Source of the DNA: Streptomyces sp. NA04227 | Lineage (GTDB): Bacteria; Actinomycetota; Actinomycetes; Streptomycetales; Streptomycetaceae | DNA: 64,000 nucleotides | Direction: 5' to 3' | Assembly (NCBI RefSeq): GCF_013364195.1 | Contig: NZ_CP054918.1 | Coordinates: forward strand, 2,283,001-2,347,000 | Part shown: positions 18,956 through 28,324 of the stretch, piece after piece | How positions within the stretch are numbered: position 1 is the stretch's first letter | Layout: each line of letters begins with the position of its first letter | Notes under the pieces: model-generated | Seen by the model: only the letters and a program-made list of their open reading frames with translations | Told to the model about the DNA's origin: nothing | The model's database searches: none | Position numbers and translations under genes: made by a program

Positions 18956-19393
18956 ATGTCGCTCTACGCCGCGTACGCCGGCAACCTCGACGCGCGGCTG
19001 ATGACCCGCCGCGCCCCGCATTCGCCGCTGCGCGCCACCGGATGGCTGGAGGGCTGGCGACTGACCTTCGGCGGCGAGCACATGGGCTGGGAGGGCGCCC
19101 TCGCCACGGTCGTGGAGGCCCCGCGCTCGCAGGTCTTCGTGGCGCTGTACGACATCGCGCCGATGGACGAGGACTCCATGGACCGCTGGGAAGGTGTCGG
19201 ACTCGACATCTACCGGCGGATGCGGGTTCGCGTCCAGACCCTGGACGGCCAGGAGCCCGCCTGGATGTATGTGCTCAACGGTTACGAGGGCGGTCTGCCC
19301 TCGGCCCGCTATCTGGGCGAGATCGCGGACGCGGCGGAGTCGGCGGGCGCCCCGCACGACTATGTGACGGAACTCCGCAAGCGGCCCTGCTGA
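18956..19393 (+). CDS. Gamma-glutamylcyclotransferase-like protein
   Basis: 145 aa. The N-terminus SLYAAYAGNLDARLMTRRAP carries the Y-x-S/A-N-x-x-x-x-M phosphate/substrate loop of the GGCT/AIG2 fold, and a central Glu region is VGLDIYRRMRVRV. Family members cyclise gamma-glutamyl amino acids to 5-oxoproline or act on related amides. The ATG at 18956 is 7 nt after TACCCT, so a leaderless mRNA is likely. It is divergent from the lpdA gene. Confidence 0.75.
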   Translation: MSLYAAYAGNLDARLMTRRAPHSPLRATGWLEGWRLTFGGEHMGWEGALATVVEAPRSQVFVALYDIAPMDEDSMDRWEGVGLDIYRRMRVRVQTLDGQEPAWMYVLNGYEGGLPSARYLGEIADAAESAGAPHDYVTELRKRPC

Positions 19394-19589
19394 CCGCCGG
19401 GTGACCCGGGACCGCGTGAAGCGGCCCGCGCTCGCCCCGGCCCCGCTCCCGCGCGCCTCCCCCAAGGCGCGCCGAGCTCGGACACTTCACGCCATTCGCG
19501 AAAAGTTTCCGCCCGCCGACCCTTGGCGTTTTGCCCCGTTCCGGACCGGTTCGAAAGATCACGATCAGGCCCGTGATTCCTCGCCCCAT

Positions 19590-19625
19590 CTACGCGCGTA
19601 GGCCAGGACCAGCTACCCTCTTCGC
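19590..19625 (+). promoter_or_regulatory. CTACGCGCGTAG operator and leaderless promoter of punA
   Basis: A perfect 12-bp palindrome CTACGCGCGTAG occupies 19590-19601. TACCCT at 19614-19619 is a -10 element 6 nt before the GTG start. The same palindrome occurs before deoC and add. Confidence 0.65.
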
Positions 19626-20450
19626 GTGAACGCATCTCTCCTTCCGGACGACATCCCGGGCGACCCGCACGCCGCTGCCGACACCGCCGCCGCCAGACTG
19701 CGCGAGCTCACCGGCACGGACACCCATGACGTCGCCCTCGTGATGGGCTCCGGCTGGGGTCCCGCGGTGGAAGCACTCGGCGTCCCCGAGCACGACTTCC
19801 CGGTCACCGAGCTGTCCGGCTTCCCGCCGCCGGCGGTGGCGGGCCACGGCGGACTGATCCGCTCGTACCGGGTCGGCGAGAAGCGGGCACTGGTCTTCCT
19901 CGGCCGTACCCACTACTACGAGGGCCACGGCGTCGCGGCCGTCGCGCACGGGGTGCGCACCGCCGTCGCCGCGGGCTGCAAGACGATCATCCTGACCAAC
20001 GGCTGCGGCGGACTGCGCGAGGGCATGCGCCCCGGCCAGCCGGTCCTGATCAGCGACCACCTGAACCTCACCGCCACCTCCCCGATCGTCGGCGCCCACT
20101 TCGTCGATCTGACCGACCTGTACTCGCCGCGGCTGCGCGCCCTGTGCAAGGAGGTCGACCCCACGCTGGAGGAGGGCGTCTACGCGCAGTTCCCCGGCCC
20201 GCACTACGAGACCCCGGCCGAGGTGCGCATGGCCCGGGTGCTCGGCGCGGACCTGGTCGGCATGTCGACCGTCCTGGAGGCCATCGCGGCCCGTGAGGCG
20301 GGCGCCGAGGTGCTCGGTATCTCCCTGGTCACCAACCTCGCGGCGGGCATGACGGGCGAGCCCCTCAACCACGAGGAGGTCCTCCAGGCGGGCCGCGATT
20401 CGGCCACCCGGATGGGCAGCCTGCTGGCCCAGCTCCTGGGCCGGATCTAA
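19626..20450 (+). CDS. punA: Purine nucleoside phosphorylase (trimeric family)
   Basis: 274 aa. Motifs of the family 2 trimeric enzyme are intact: phosphate loop [49 protein letters not shown], purine-site [13 protein letters not shown] and TNLAAG with the base-binding Asn. It phosphorolyses (deoxy)inosine and (deoxy)guanosine to base plus (deoxy)ribose 1-phosphate. The next gene is a sugar-phosphate mutase able in principle to convert the product to the 5-phosphate. The GTG start sits 6 nt after the -10 element with no Shine-Dalgarno, so translation is probably leaderless. The upstream palindrome predicts control with deoC and add. Confidence 0.92.
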   Translation: MNASLLPDDIPGDPHAAADTAAARLRELTGTDTHDVALVMGSGWGPAVEALGVPEHDFPVTELSGFPPPAVAGHGGLIRSYRVGEKRALVFLGRTHYYEGHGVAAVAHGVRTAVAAGCKTIILTNGCGGLREGMRPGQPVLISDHLNLTATSPIVGAHFVDLTDLYSPRLRALCKEVDPTLEEGVYAQFPGPHYETPAEVRMARVLGADLVGMSTVLEAIAAREAGAEVLGISLVTNLAAGMTGEPLNHEEVLQAGRDSATRMGSLLAQLLGRI

Positions 20451-20566
20451 TCTGCGACCACCCCGGTCCGGGCGCCCCGCGCCCGGAATCGACGGCAACA
20501 CCCACGGACTACCCCGTGGCGCCCTGCCCCCGCGGGCGCGCGCCGGGGCGGGAGGCGGAAGACCAC

Positions 20567-22216
20567 GTGCAGGACGAACTGCTGGCCCGGGCCCGGACCT
20601 GGCTCGCCGAGGACCCCGACCCCCAGACGCGCACCGAACTGGCCGCACTGATCGAGCGCGCCGCCGACGGTGACACCGACGAACTCGCCGAACGCTTCGC
20701 CGGAACCCTCCAGTTCGGCACCGCCGGGCTGCGCGGCGAACTCGGCGCGGGCCCGATGCGGATGAACCGCGCCGTGGTGATCCGCGCCGCCGCCGGGCTC
20801 GCCGCCTATCTGCGCGCCCGGGGCGAGGGCGACGGCCTGGTCGTCATCGGCTACGACGCCCGCTTCAAGTCCGCCGACTTCGCACGGGACACCGCCGCCG
20901 TGATGACCGGCGCCGGACTGCGCGCGGCCCTGCTGCCGCGCCCGCTGCCGACCCCCGTACTCGCCTTCGCCATACGGCACTTGGGCGCGGTGGCCGGAGT
21001 CGAGGTGACCGCGAGCCACAACCCGCCGCGCGACAACGGCTACAAGGTCTACCTCGGCGAGGGTTCCCAGATCGTGCCCCCCGCCGACGCGGGCATCGCC
21101 GCCGAGATCGCGGCGGTCGCCTCGCTGGCGGACGTACCACGCCCAGAGTCCGGCTGGGAGGTGCTCGGCGAGGAGGTCCTGGACGCCTATCTGGCCCGTA
21201 CCGACGCCGTGCTCGCCGAGGGTTCGCCGCGCACCGTCCGTATCGTGCACACCGCGCTGCACGGCGTCGGCACCGAGACCCTGCGCGCCGCCTTCGCCCG
21301 CGCGGGCTTCCCGGCCCCGGTGCCGGTACCCGAACAGGCCGAGCCCGACCCCGAGTTCCCCACCGTCGCCTTCCCCAACCCGGAGGAGCCCGGCGCGATG
21401 GACCTCGCCTTCGCCACCGCCCGGCAGGCGGCGCCGGACCTGATCATCGCCAACGACCCGGACGCGGACCGCTGCGCCGTAGCGGTGCCCGACCGGGCGG
21501 CCGAGGGCGGCTGGCGGATGCTGCGCGGCGACGAGGTGGGCGCGCTCCTCGCCGCACACCTCGTGCGGCGCGGGGTGAGCGGCACCTTCGCCGAGTCGAT
21601 CGTCTCCTCCTCCCTGCTCGGCCGGATCGCCGAGAAGGCGGGCCTGCGCCACGAGGAGACCCTCACCGGCTTCAAGTGGATCGCCCGGGTGGACGGCCTG
21701 CGCTACGGGTACGAGGAGGCGCTCGGCTACTGCGTCGACCCCGAGGGCGTACGCGACAAGGACGGCATCACCGCCGCCCTGCTCGTCGCCGAACTGGCCT
21801 CCGAACTCAGGGAACAGGGGCGGCAGTTGACCGACCTGCTCGACGAACTCGCCGTCGAGCACGGCCTGCACGCCACCGACCAGCTCTCGGTCCGCGTCAA
21901 GGACCTCTCCCTGATCGCCGACGCCATGCGCCGCCTGCGCGAACACCCCCCGACCCAGCTCGCGGGCCTCGCCGTGACGCGCACGGAGGACCTGACCGAG
22001 GGCACCGAGACCCTGCCGCCCACGGACGGCCTGCGCTACACCCTGGAGGGCGCGCGGGTGATCGTACGGCCGAGCGGTACCGAGCCGAAGATCAAGTGCT
22101 ATCTGGAGGTTGTGCTGCCGGTGGACTCGCCCACGGACCTCGGCGTAGTCCGGCACCGGGCGACACAGCTGCTCAACGCGCTCAAGACGGATCTGGCGGA
22201 GGCCGCGGGGATCTGA
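20567..22216 (+). CDS. Phospho-sugar mutase (phosphohexo/phosphopentomutase)
   Basis: 549 aa, alpha-D-phosphohexomutase superfamily with four domains. The phosphoserine loop is TASHNPPRDNGYK, the Mg site NDPDADRCAV, the sugar loop GDEVGALL with FKWIARVDG, and the phosphate-binding tail RPSGTEPKIKCYLE. It is 116 bp downstream of punA on the same strand, and homologues (for example PmmB of mycobacteria) keep this pairing. That suggests a phosphopentomutase role, ribose 1-phosphate to ribose 5-phosphate, feeding DeoC, although phosphoglucose or phosphomannose activity cannot be excluded. The GTG at 20567 was chosen because homology starts at QDELLARARTWLAED and GGAGG lies upstream. Confidence 0.88.
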   Translation: MQDELLARARTWLAEDPDPQTRTELAALIERAADGDTDELAERFAGTLQFGTAGLRGELGAGPMRMNRAVVIRAAAGLAAYLRARGEGDGLVVIGYDARFKSADFARDTAAVMTGAGLRAALLPRPLPTPVLAFAIRHLGAVAGVEVTASHNPPRDNGYKVYLGEGSQIVPPADAGIAAEIAAVASLADVPRPESGWEVLGEEVLDAYLARTDAVLAEGSPRTVRIVHTALHGVGTETLRAAFARAGFPAPVPVPEQAEPDPEFPTVAFPNPEEPGAMDLAFATARQAAPDLIIANDPDADRCAVAVPDRAAEGGWRMLRGDEVGALLAAHLVRRGVSGTFAESIVSSSLLGRIAEKAGLRHEETLTGFKWIARVDGLRYGYEEALGYCVDPEGVRDKDGITAALLVAELASELREQGRQLTDLLDELAVEHGLHATDQLSVRVKDLSLIADAMRRLREHPPTQLAGLAVTRTEDLTEGTETLPPTDGLRYTLEGARVIVRPSGTEPKIKCYLEVVLPVDSPTDLGVVRHRATQLLNALKTDLAEAAGI

Positions 22217-22245
22217 GGGGCGTGGCGAGGAGGCCCCAACAGCCC

Positions 22246-22704
22246 TCAGACGACGCAGAATTCGTTGCCCTCGGGGTCCTGCAGAACGACGGCGTAGTAC
22301 TCCATGTCCGGCTCGTCCATGATCCGCAGCACGGTGGCACCGGCTGCGGTCAGCCGTTCCACCTTGGCCGCGACCCGTTGCGTACGGACCGCCGGCGGGA
22401 CCCCGCGACCGCCACCGACCTTGAGGTCGAGGTGCACCCGGTTCTTGGCCACCTTCGGCTCCGGAACCTGCTGGAACCACACCCGCGGCCCCCGTCCCTC
22501 CGGATCGACGATCGACTCCGGCGTCTCCCCGGCGCCGGGGGGCAACTCGGCCTCGGGCACGCCCATTTCCGCCCAGTAGGCGCGCCATGTGGCGTGCCCG
22601 CCCGGCGGAGGCTCGGGCACGTACCCGAGGGCCTCGGCCCAGAAGGTCACCAGCTTGCGCGGGTCGGCGCAGTCGATGGTCAGTTGCAGCGTTGTCGTCT
22701 CCAT
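22246..22704 (-). CDS. VOC-family (glyoxalase/bleomycin-resistance fold) protein
   Basis: 152 aa from the ATG at 22704. Two beta-alpha-beta-beta-beta halves are visible: TLQLTIDCADPRKLVTFWAEALGY and NRVHLDLKV... to AVVLQDPEGNEFCVV. It belongs to the Glyoxalase_6-like group common in actinobacteria. No substrate can be named. It is convergent with the mutase gene, only 29 bp away. Confidence 0.82.
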   Translation of the reverse strand: METTTLQLTIDCADPRKLVTFWAEALGYVPEPPPGGHATWRAYWAEMGVPEAELPPGAGETPESIVDPEGRGPRVWFQQVPEPKVAKNRVHLDLKVGGGRGVPPAVRTQRVAAKVERLTAAGATVLRIMDEPDMEYYAVVLQDPEGNEFCVV

Positions 22705-22792
22705 GCCCGGAGCATCGCAGGCGGGTACGACAAGGGGCCGGGTCCGCTCCACAGCAGCCCTGAAGTGGCCCCGAACAGGCTCCGAACAGGCC

Positions 22793-23752
22793 CTAGTCCA
22801 GCGCCCCCTGCAACTTGCTCCCGTCCGCGGCGACCAGGCTGCAGGTCACCGTCCTCATCCCGAGCCGATAGCCGCTCAGCTTCGGATACTGGGCCAGCGT
22901 CCGGAAGCGCTCCCCCGCGGGCTGCTTGCGGGCCTTGCGTTCCAGCTCGGGCTTGCACATCGCGTCGGCCTTGGTCTTCAGGGCGTCCTCGGTGGTGAAG
23001 CCCTCGCCGAGCTTCTCCTGGTACACGACCTGGGCGTCGTGGGAGCCGGGGCAGGGGACCTTGTCGCCGTAACCCTGTTTGGTTTCCGAGAGGTTGAAGC
23101 AGTCGCCCGCCCTGAGCTGGTACGCAAGGCGAGGACCGGAACTGGGGGTGGGCATGATCGACTCGAAGTCCGAGGGGGCGTCCGAGGGCGACGCGTCCGC
23201 GCCGTCGTCGTAGCCGGGGTCCGGGTCGTCGTAGTCGCCGGAGCCGTCCTCGGGCGAGGCGCTTTCGCTGTTGCTGTCGCTCGGCGAGGGTGACGCGCTC
23301 GTGGCCGTCGAGGCGCTCGGGGAGCCCGCCGCCTCGTCCTTCTCGTCGTCCCCGTCGCCACCGAACAGCAGCACGCTGCCCACGACCAGCGCGACCACCG
23401 CCACCGCGGCGGCCACCGATATGAGGAGCGTCTTGCGGTTGCCGCCGCCTCCACCACCGGGCGGCGGGGGCGGCCAGCCGCCTGGGACCGGCGGGCCGGG
23501 CGGACCACCGGGCGGACCGAACCCTCCGCCGGGCGGACCGGCGGGCGGACCACCGGGAGCGCCGTACCCGCCCGGCGGCTGCCCGGACGAGCCGTACGGG
23601 TTCTCGGGCGACGAGCCGTACGGGTTGCCGGGCACAGGGCCGTACGAATTACCGGGCTGCGCCGGAGGAACGTATCCACTCGGCGGGCCGAACCCCCCGG
23701 CGCCGGAAGGGTGGTTGGGCGGCTGCCGCCCCGGAGGCGGCGGGAAAGTCAT
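22793..23752 (-). CDS. Proline-rich single-span protein with septum-formation domain
   Basis: 319 aa. Residues 1-105 are Pro/Gly/Tyr-rich and cytoplasmic, with repeated NPYGSS/PPGG units. One membrane helix follows (TLLISVAAAVAVVALVVGSVLLF). A Ser/Asp-rich extracellular linker leads to a C-terminal domain with RAGDCFNLSE, VPCPGSHDAQVVYQE and two later cysteines (AMCKPEL, VTCSLV). That Cys pattern fits the Septum_form family, whose members bind at or affect the division septum in actinobacteria. The exact role is unknown. Two cysteine pairs probably form disulfides outside the membrane. Confidence 0.7.
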   Translation of the reverse strand: MTFPPPPGRQPPNHPSGAGGFGPPSGYVPPAQPGNSYGPVPGNPYGSSPENPYGSSGQPPGGYGAPGGPPAGPPGGGFGPPGGPPGPPVPGGWPPPPPGGGGGGNRKTLLISVAAAVAVVALVVGSVLLFGGDGDDEKDEAAGSPSASTATSASPSPSDSNSESASPEDGSGDYDDPDPGYDDGADASPSDAPSDFESIMPTPSSGPRLAYQLRAGDCFNLSETKQGYGDKVPCPGSHDAQVVYQEKLGEGFTTEDALKTKADAMCKPELERKARKQPAGERFRTLAQYPKLSGYRLGMRTVTCSLVAADGSKLQGALD

Positions 23753-23882
23753 GCCTACAGCTTGTCATGTGCAGAATGCAGGCGGTAACCGGCCCCTCGG
23801 AGTGTCGGGCACCGCTTCGGCGACCAACAGCCGCCTCCCGCAAGGGAGTTCCGGTACGGGAGCGGCGGTACGGGAGTGGCGG

Positions 23883-24527
23883 TCAGCCCGCGATCAGCAG
23901 GATGGCGAGCAGCGCCGCGCCCGCCGCGGAGGGCCCGAGGATCTCGTACGCCCAGCGCACCTCGACCTCGCCCTGGGCGCCCGGCTTCTTCTCGTTGGTC
24001 TCCTGGAGCTCGCGCAGTTCGTCCATCGCGCGGTCGGAGGTGGCACGGTGATCCTCGGCCGGGACGCTGTCCTGTGCGGACTTGCCGGACTCGGCGCGCG
24101 CCTGGCGCGAGGCGGCGCGCTTGCGGCCGCGCAGGGACACCGGCAGGGCCCAGAGCTGGTACTTGGTGCCGGACTCGGCGAAGACCTCGTTGGAGTACCC
24201 GGCGCGCAGATTCACCACCTGCGACCAGGGCAGCGTGATCAGCCGGAAGGGGTTGCGGACCCGCATCCGGTCGTCATTGGCGAAGATCGCGGGCCGGAGG
24301 GTGAAGGCGCACACCAGGGGCACCAGGAACAGCGCGGAGGCGAGCGCCAGCCACGGGACCCGGCCGTCACCGCGTACCAGCGCGTCGATCCCGAGCCAGG
24401 CGACGAGCGCGAGCAGCAGCACCCCGCCCACGATGCCGCCGGGCGAGCGGTAGACACGGTCCTTGTACTCTGCGGCCCCATCGGGGTTGTCGCCGGGTGC
24501 GGGGGCCTTGGGGTCCGGGCTCGTCAT
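23883..24527 (-). CDS. Membrane protein with bacterial PH domain
   Basis: 214 aa. Two membrane helices (GGIVGGVLLLALVAWLGIDAL and WLALASALFLVPLVCAF) precede a PH-like beta domain (RPAIFANDDRMRVRNPFRLITLPWSQVVNLRAGYS). After it comes a charged helical region and a last hydrophobic helix at the C-terminus (AAGAALLAILLIAG). This bPH_6-type architecture is frequent in Streptomyces next to septum-formation-domain genes. CACAAT is 7 nt upstream of the ATG, so the mRNA may be leaderless. Role unknown, probably envelope-associated. Confidence 0.72.
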   Translation of the reverse strand: MTSPDPKAPAPGDNPDGAAEYKDRVYRSPGGIVGGVLLLALVAWLGIDALVRGDGRVPWLALASALFLVPLVCAFTLRPAIFANDDRMRVRNPFRLITLPWSQVVNLRAGYSNEVFAESGTKYQLWALPVSLRGRKRAASRQARAESGKSAQDSVPAEDHRATSDRAMDELRELQETNEKKPGAQGEVEVRWAYEILGPSAAGAALLAILLIAG

Positions 24528-24729
24528 GGTCCCGATTGTGCCTGAAGGTGTTCACCATCCGGACGCGGGTGACCGGGCGCATCTCGGAAGGTGTCCGCTC
24601 CGTGACCTTCGCGGACCGGGGCCCGCGCCCTCCGAAGGGGACCGTGTGCGGCGGCCGCGGGCCCGCACTCACCGGCCAACCCCCCGATTACCGGCCGAGT
24701 TCTCCCGCCCGACCCGCCCTGTACAGCCG

Positions 24730-24754
24730 CTACGCGCGTAGATATGCTCCCCTC
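24730..24754 (+). promoter_or_regulatory. CTACGCGCGTAG operator and leaderless promoter of deoC
   Basis: The palindrome CTACGCGCGTAG occupies 24730-24741 and a -10 element TATGCT 24743-24748, 6 nt before the GTG at 24755. The palindrome almost touches the -10, so a bound protein would block polymerase. Confidence 0.68.
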
Positions 24755-25729
24755 GTGACTATGGCGACCACTCCACCCTCTTCAGCCGCGGGGCGGGCCG
24801 CGTTTGCCGACGTGGCTGCGTCCGAGGCCACGCTGCGCCGCTTCCTGCACGGGCTCCCGGGCGTCGACCCGGTCGGGCTCGAAGCGCGCGCCGCGGCGCT
24901 GGGCACCCGCTCGATCAAGACCACGGCGAAGGCGTATGCCCTGGACCTGGCGATCTCGATGATCGACCTCACCACGCTCGAAGGGGCGGACACCCCGGGC
25001 AAGGTCCGCTCCCTCGGCACCAAGGCGGCCCACCCGGACCCGACGGACCCCACGACACCGAGGGTCGCGGCCGTCTGCGTCTATCCCGACATGGTCCCCG
25101 CCGCCAAGCGGTCCGTCGCGGGCACCGGCGTCAAGGTGGCCTCGGTCGCCACCGCGTTCCCCGCGGGCCGGGCCGCCCTGGAGGTCAAGCTCGCCGACGT
25201 ACGCGCGGCGGTGGCCGCGGGCGCGGACGAGATCGACATGGTCATCGACCGGGGCGCGTTCCTCGCGGGCCGCTACCTCAAGGTGTACGAGGAGATCACC
25301 GCCGTGAAGGCGGCGTGCGGCACCGCCCGGCTGAAGGTCATCTTCGAGACCGGCGAGCTCGCCACCTTCGACAACATCCGCCGCGCGAGCTGGCTCGGCA
25401 TGATCGCGGGCGCCGACTTCATCAAGACCTCCACCGGCAAGGTCGCGGTCAACGCCACCCCGGCGAACACCCTGCTCATGCTCCAGGCGGTACGCGACTT
25501 CCGCGCGCAGACCGGCGTACAGATCGGCGTGAAACCGGCGGGCGGCATCCGCACCGCCAAGGACGCGGTGAAGTTCCTGGTCCTGGTCAACGAGACCGCG
25601 GGCCAGGACTGGCTGGACAACCACTGGTTCCGCTTCGGCGCCTCCTCGCTCCTGAACGACCTGCTGATGCAGCGCCAGAAGCTGAGCACGGGACGCTACT
25701 CCGGACCCGACTACGTGACGGTGGACTGA
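24755..25729 (+). CDS. deoC: Deoxyribose-phosphate aldolase
   Basis: 324 aa from the GTG at 24755 (an ATG two codons later is possible). It is a class I aldolase TIM barrel: the Schiff-base Lys is in ADFIKTSTGK and the second essential Lys in GVKPAGGIR; EIDMVIDRGAFLAGRY is the conserved central strand. It splits 2-deoxyribose 5-phosphate into glyceraldehyde 3-phosphate and acetaldehyde. The next gene, 5 bp downstream, is an aldehyde dehydrogenase that could remove the acetaldehyde. About 40 extra N-terminal residues compared with short bacterial DeoC are typical of actinobacteria. Confidence 0.93.
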   Translation: MTMATTPPSSAAGRAAFADVAASEATLRRFLHGLPGVDPVGLEARAAALGTRSIKTTAKAYALDLAISMIDLTTLEGADTPGKVRSLGTKAAHPDPTDPTTPRVAAVCVYPDMVPAAKRSVAGTGVKVASVATAFPAGRAALEVKLADVRAAVAAGADEIDMVIDRGAFLAGRYLKVYEEITAVKAACGTARLKVIFETGELATFDNIRRASWLGMIAGADFIKTSTGKVAVNATPANTLLMLQAVRDFRAQTGVQIGVKPAGGIRTAKDAVKFLVLVNETAGQDWLDNHWFRFGASSLLNDLLMQRQKLSTGRYSGPDYVTVD

Positions 25730-25734
25730 GAGAC

Positions 25735-27213
25735 GTGAACACAGACGTGACCAACTCCCCAACGGGCTCCCCGCTTTCGAGTTCCCCGTTCGCGTACGCG
25801 CCCGCGCCCGAGTCCCACGAGATCGTCGACATCGCGCCCTCCTACGGGCTCTTCATCGACGGCGAGTTCACCGAGGCCGCCGACGGCCGGGTGTTCAAGA
25901 CGGTCTCGCCCGCGAGCGAGGAGGTCCTCTCCGAGGTCTGCCTGGCCGGTGAGGCCGACGTGGACCGCGCGGTACGGGCCGCCCGCAAGGCCTTCGTCTC
26001 CTGGTCGGCGCTGCCCGGCGCGGAGCGGGCCAAGTACCTGTTCCGTATCGCGCGGATCGTCCAGGAGCGCGCCCGCGAACTGGCCGTCCTGGAGAGCCTG
26101 GACAACGGCAAGCCCATCAAGGAGACCCGCGACACCGACCTGCCGCTGGTCGCCGCGCACTTCTTCTACTACGCGGGCTGGGCGGACAAGCTCGGCCACG
26201 CCGGGTTCGGAAGCGATCCGCGGCCGCTGGGCGTCGCGGGCCAGGTCATCCCCTGGAACTTCCCGCTGCTGATGCTCGCCTGGAAGATCGCCCCGGCGCT
26301 GGCCACCGGCAACACGGTGGTCCTCAAACCGGCCGAGACGACCCCGCTGTCCGCGCTGTTCTTCGCGGACATCTGCCGTCAGGCGGGCCTGCCCCGCGGT
26401 GTGGTCAACATCCTCACCGGGTACGGCGAGACGGGCGCGGCGCTGGTCGCGCACGAGGGCGTGGACAAGGTGGCGTTCACCGGTTCCACCGCCGTCGGCA
26501 AGCAGATCGCGCGGACCGTCGCGGGCACCGGCAAGAAGCTCACCCTCGAACTCGGCGGCAAGGGCGCCAACATCGTCTTCGACGACGCCCCGCTGGACCA
26601 GGCCGTCGAGGGCATCGTGAACGGCATCTTCTTCAACCAGGGCCAGGTGTGCTGCGCGGGCAGCCGCCTGCTCGTCCAGGAGTCGATCGAGGAGGAGTTC
26701 CTCGACGCGCTCAAGGCACGGCTCGCGACACTGCGCCTGGGCGACCCGCTCGACAAGAACACCGACATCGGCGCCATCAACTCCGCCGAGCAGCTCGCCA
26801 GGATCACCGCACTGGCCGAACAGGGCGAGGCCGAGGGCGCCGAGCGCTGGTCGCCGCCGTGCGAACTGCCCTCCTCCGGCTACTGGTTCGCGCCGACCCT
26901 GTTCACCGGGGTCTCCCAGGCGCACACGGTGGCCCGGGACGAGATCTTCGGCCCGGTCCTGTCCGTACTGACCTTCCGTACCCCCGAGGAGGCCGTGGCC
27001 AAGGCCAACAACACTCCGTACGGGCTCTCGGCGGGCATCTGGACCGAGAAGGGCTCGCGCATCCTCGCGGTCGCGGACCGCCTGCGCGCGGGTGTGGTCT
27101 GGGCGAACACGTTCAACAAGTTCGATCCCACCTCGCCGTTCGGCGGGTACAAGGAGTCGGGCTTCGGCCGCGAGGGCGGCCGCCACGGTCTGGAGGCGTA
27201 CCTCGATGTCTGA
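25735..27213 (+). CDS. Aldehyde dehydrogenase (NAD(P)+)
   Basis: 492 aa, full-length ALDH superfamily. The NAD-binding segment is VIPWNFPLLMLAWKIAPALATGN with KPAETTPLSA; the general-base Glu is in LTLELGGKGAN and the nucleophile in FFNQGQVCCAGSR (Cys about 306). EIFGPVLSV and PFGGYKESGFGREGG complete the fold. Its position 5 bp after deoC suggests it oxidises the acetaldehyde released by DeoC to acetate. The GTG at 25735 is the first start after the deoC stop. It overlaps the next gene by 8 bp, so the two are translationally coupled. Confidence 0.9.
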   Translation: MNTDVTNSPTGSPLSSSPFAYAPAPESHEIVDIAPSYGLFIDGEFTEAADGRVFKTVSPASEEVLSEVCLAGEADVDRAVRAARKAFVSWSALPGAERAKYLFRIARIVQERARELAVLESLDNGKPIKETRDTDLPLVAAHFFYYAGWADKLGHAGFGSDPRPLGVAGQVIPWNFPLLMLAWKIAPALATGNTVVLKPAETTPLSALFFADICRQAGLPRGVVNILTGYGETGAALVAHEGVDKVAFTGSTAVGKQIARTVAGTGKKLTLELGGKGANIVFDDAPLDQAVEGIVNGIFFNQGQVCCAGSRLLVQESIEEEFLDALKARLATLRLGDPLDKNTDIGAINSAEQLARITALAEQGEAEGAERWSPPCELPSSGYWFAPTLFTGVSQAHTVARDEIFGPVLSVLTFRTPEEAVAKANNTPYGLSAGIWTEKGSRILAVADRLRAGVVWANTFNKFDPTSPFGGYKESGFGREGGRHGLEAYLDV

Positions 27214-28213
27214 CAAGTCCGCGAAGGCCGCGAGCGGTTCGAAGAACTCCGGCGGCGCGAAGGGCGCCAAGAGTGCCGAGCCGGCGGCCGCGAAGCCGTC
27301 GAACGGGGCGAAGGAGTCCGTGTCCGCGCCCCGGCTCGCCGTGTTCAAGACCTACAAGCTGTACGTCGGGGGCAAGTTCCCCCGCAGCGAGAGCGGCCGG
27401 GTGTACGAGGTGACCGACTCCGAGGGCCAGTGGCTGGCCAACGCCCCGCTGTCCTCCCGCAAGGACGCCCGTGACGCGGTGGTCGCCGCGCGCAAGGCCT
27501 TCGGCGGCTGGGCGGGCAGGACCGCGTACAACCGCGGGCAGATCCTGTACCGGGTCGCGGAGATGCTGGAGGGGCGCCGCGAGCAGTTCGCCGCCGAAGT
27601 GGCCGCGGCCGAGGGCCTGTCGGCCGAGGCGGCGGCCGCCGAGGTCGACGCCGCGGTGGACCGCTGGGTCTGGTACGCGGGCTGGACCGACAAGGTCGCG
27701 CAGGTCGTGGGCGGCGGCAACCCGGTCGCCGGACCCTTCTTCAACCTGTCGGCCCCGGAGCCGTCCGGAGTGGTGGCGGTGCTCGCCCCGCAGGAGTCCT
27801 CGCTGCTCGGCCTGGTCTCGGTGCTCGCCCCGGTGATCGCGACCGGCAACACCGCCGTACTGGTCGCCTCCGCCCAACACCCGTTGCCCGCCCTGTCGTT
27901 GGGCGAGGTCCTGGCCACCTCCGACCTGCCCGGCGGTGTGGTCAACATCCTGTCCGGACGCACCCAGGAGATCGCGGGCCCGCTCGCCGCCCACAGGGAC
28001 GTCAACGCACTCGACCTGACCGGAGCCGAGGACGAGCAGCTCGCCAAGGCCCTGGAGATCGCGGCGGCGGACAACCTCAAGCGGGTACTGCGCCCCGACC
28101 TCGACGCCGACTGGCACACCGACCCCGGCACCCGCCGCCTGACCGCCTTCCTGGAGACCAAGACGGTCTGGCACCCGACGGGCTCCCTCGGCGCCTCGGG
28201 CTCGGCGTACTGA
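27206..28213 (+). CDS. Truncated aldehyde-dehydrogenase-like protein lacking the catalytic Cys
   Basis: 335 aa. A Lys/Ala/Ser-rich tail of about 45 residues precedes an ALDH N-terminal domain: LYVGGKFPRSESGRVYEV, ARKAFGGWAGRTAYNRGQILYRVAEML, and the cofactor region VVAVLAPQESSLLGLVSVLAPVIATGNTAVL. The protein stops after about 290 residues of homology. The ELGG glutamate and the nucleophilic Cys are both missing, so it cannot be an active dehydrogenase alone. Gene order deoC-ALDH-ALDH-like is seen in other actinobacteria (from memory), and the 8-bp overlap with the active ALDH suggests a partner or regulatory subunit. It is not an obvious pseudogene: the reading frame is clean. Confidence 0.82.
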   Translation: MSDKSAKAASGSKNSGGAKGAKSAEPAAAKPSNGAKESVSAPRLAVFKTYKLYVGGKFPRSESGRVYEVTDSEGQWLANAPLSSRKDARDAVVAARKAFGGWAGRTAYNRGQILYRVAEMLEGRREQFAAEVAAAEGLSAEAAAAEVDAAVDRWVWYAGWTDKVAQVVGGGNPVAGPFFNLSAPEPSGVVAVLAPQESSLLGLVSVLAPVIATGNTAVLVASAQHPLPALSLGEVLATSDLPGGVVNILSGRTQEIAGPLAAHRDVNALDLTGAEDEQLAKALEIAAADNLKRVLRPDLDADWHTDPGTRRLTAFLETKTVWHPTGSLGASGSAY

Positions 28214-28248
28214 GCCCAACTCCCCGCCCGTCAGGGCGCTTTGGCCAA

Positions 28249-28294
28249 AAGCCCCGGTTCCTCCGCTTTCCCCCGGGCGGAGGAGCGGGGGCTT
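28249..28294. terminator. Bipartite hairpin terminator after the deoC operon
   Basis: Outer arms AAGCCCC and GGGGCTT and inner arms CCTCCGC and GCGGAGG are separated by a symmetric 4/4 internal loop. It lies between the deoC-ALDH operon and the convergent secreted-protein gene. Confidence 0.75.
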
Positions 28295-28324
28295 CCTCGC
28301 CGCTGCGGCAAGCCGCGTTCCCGG

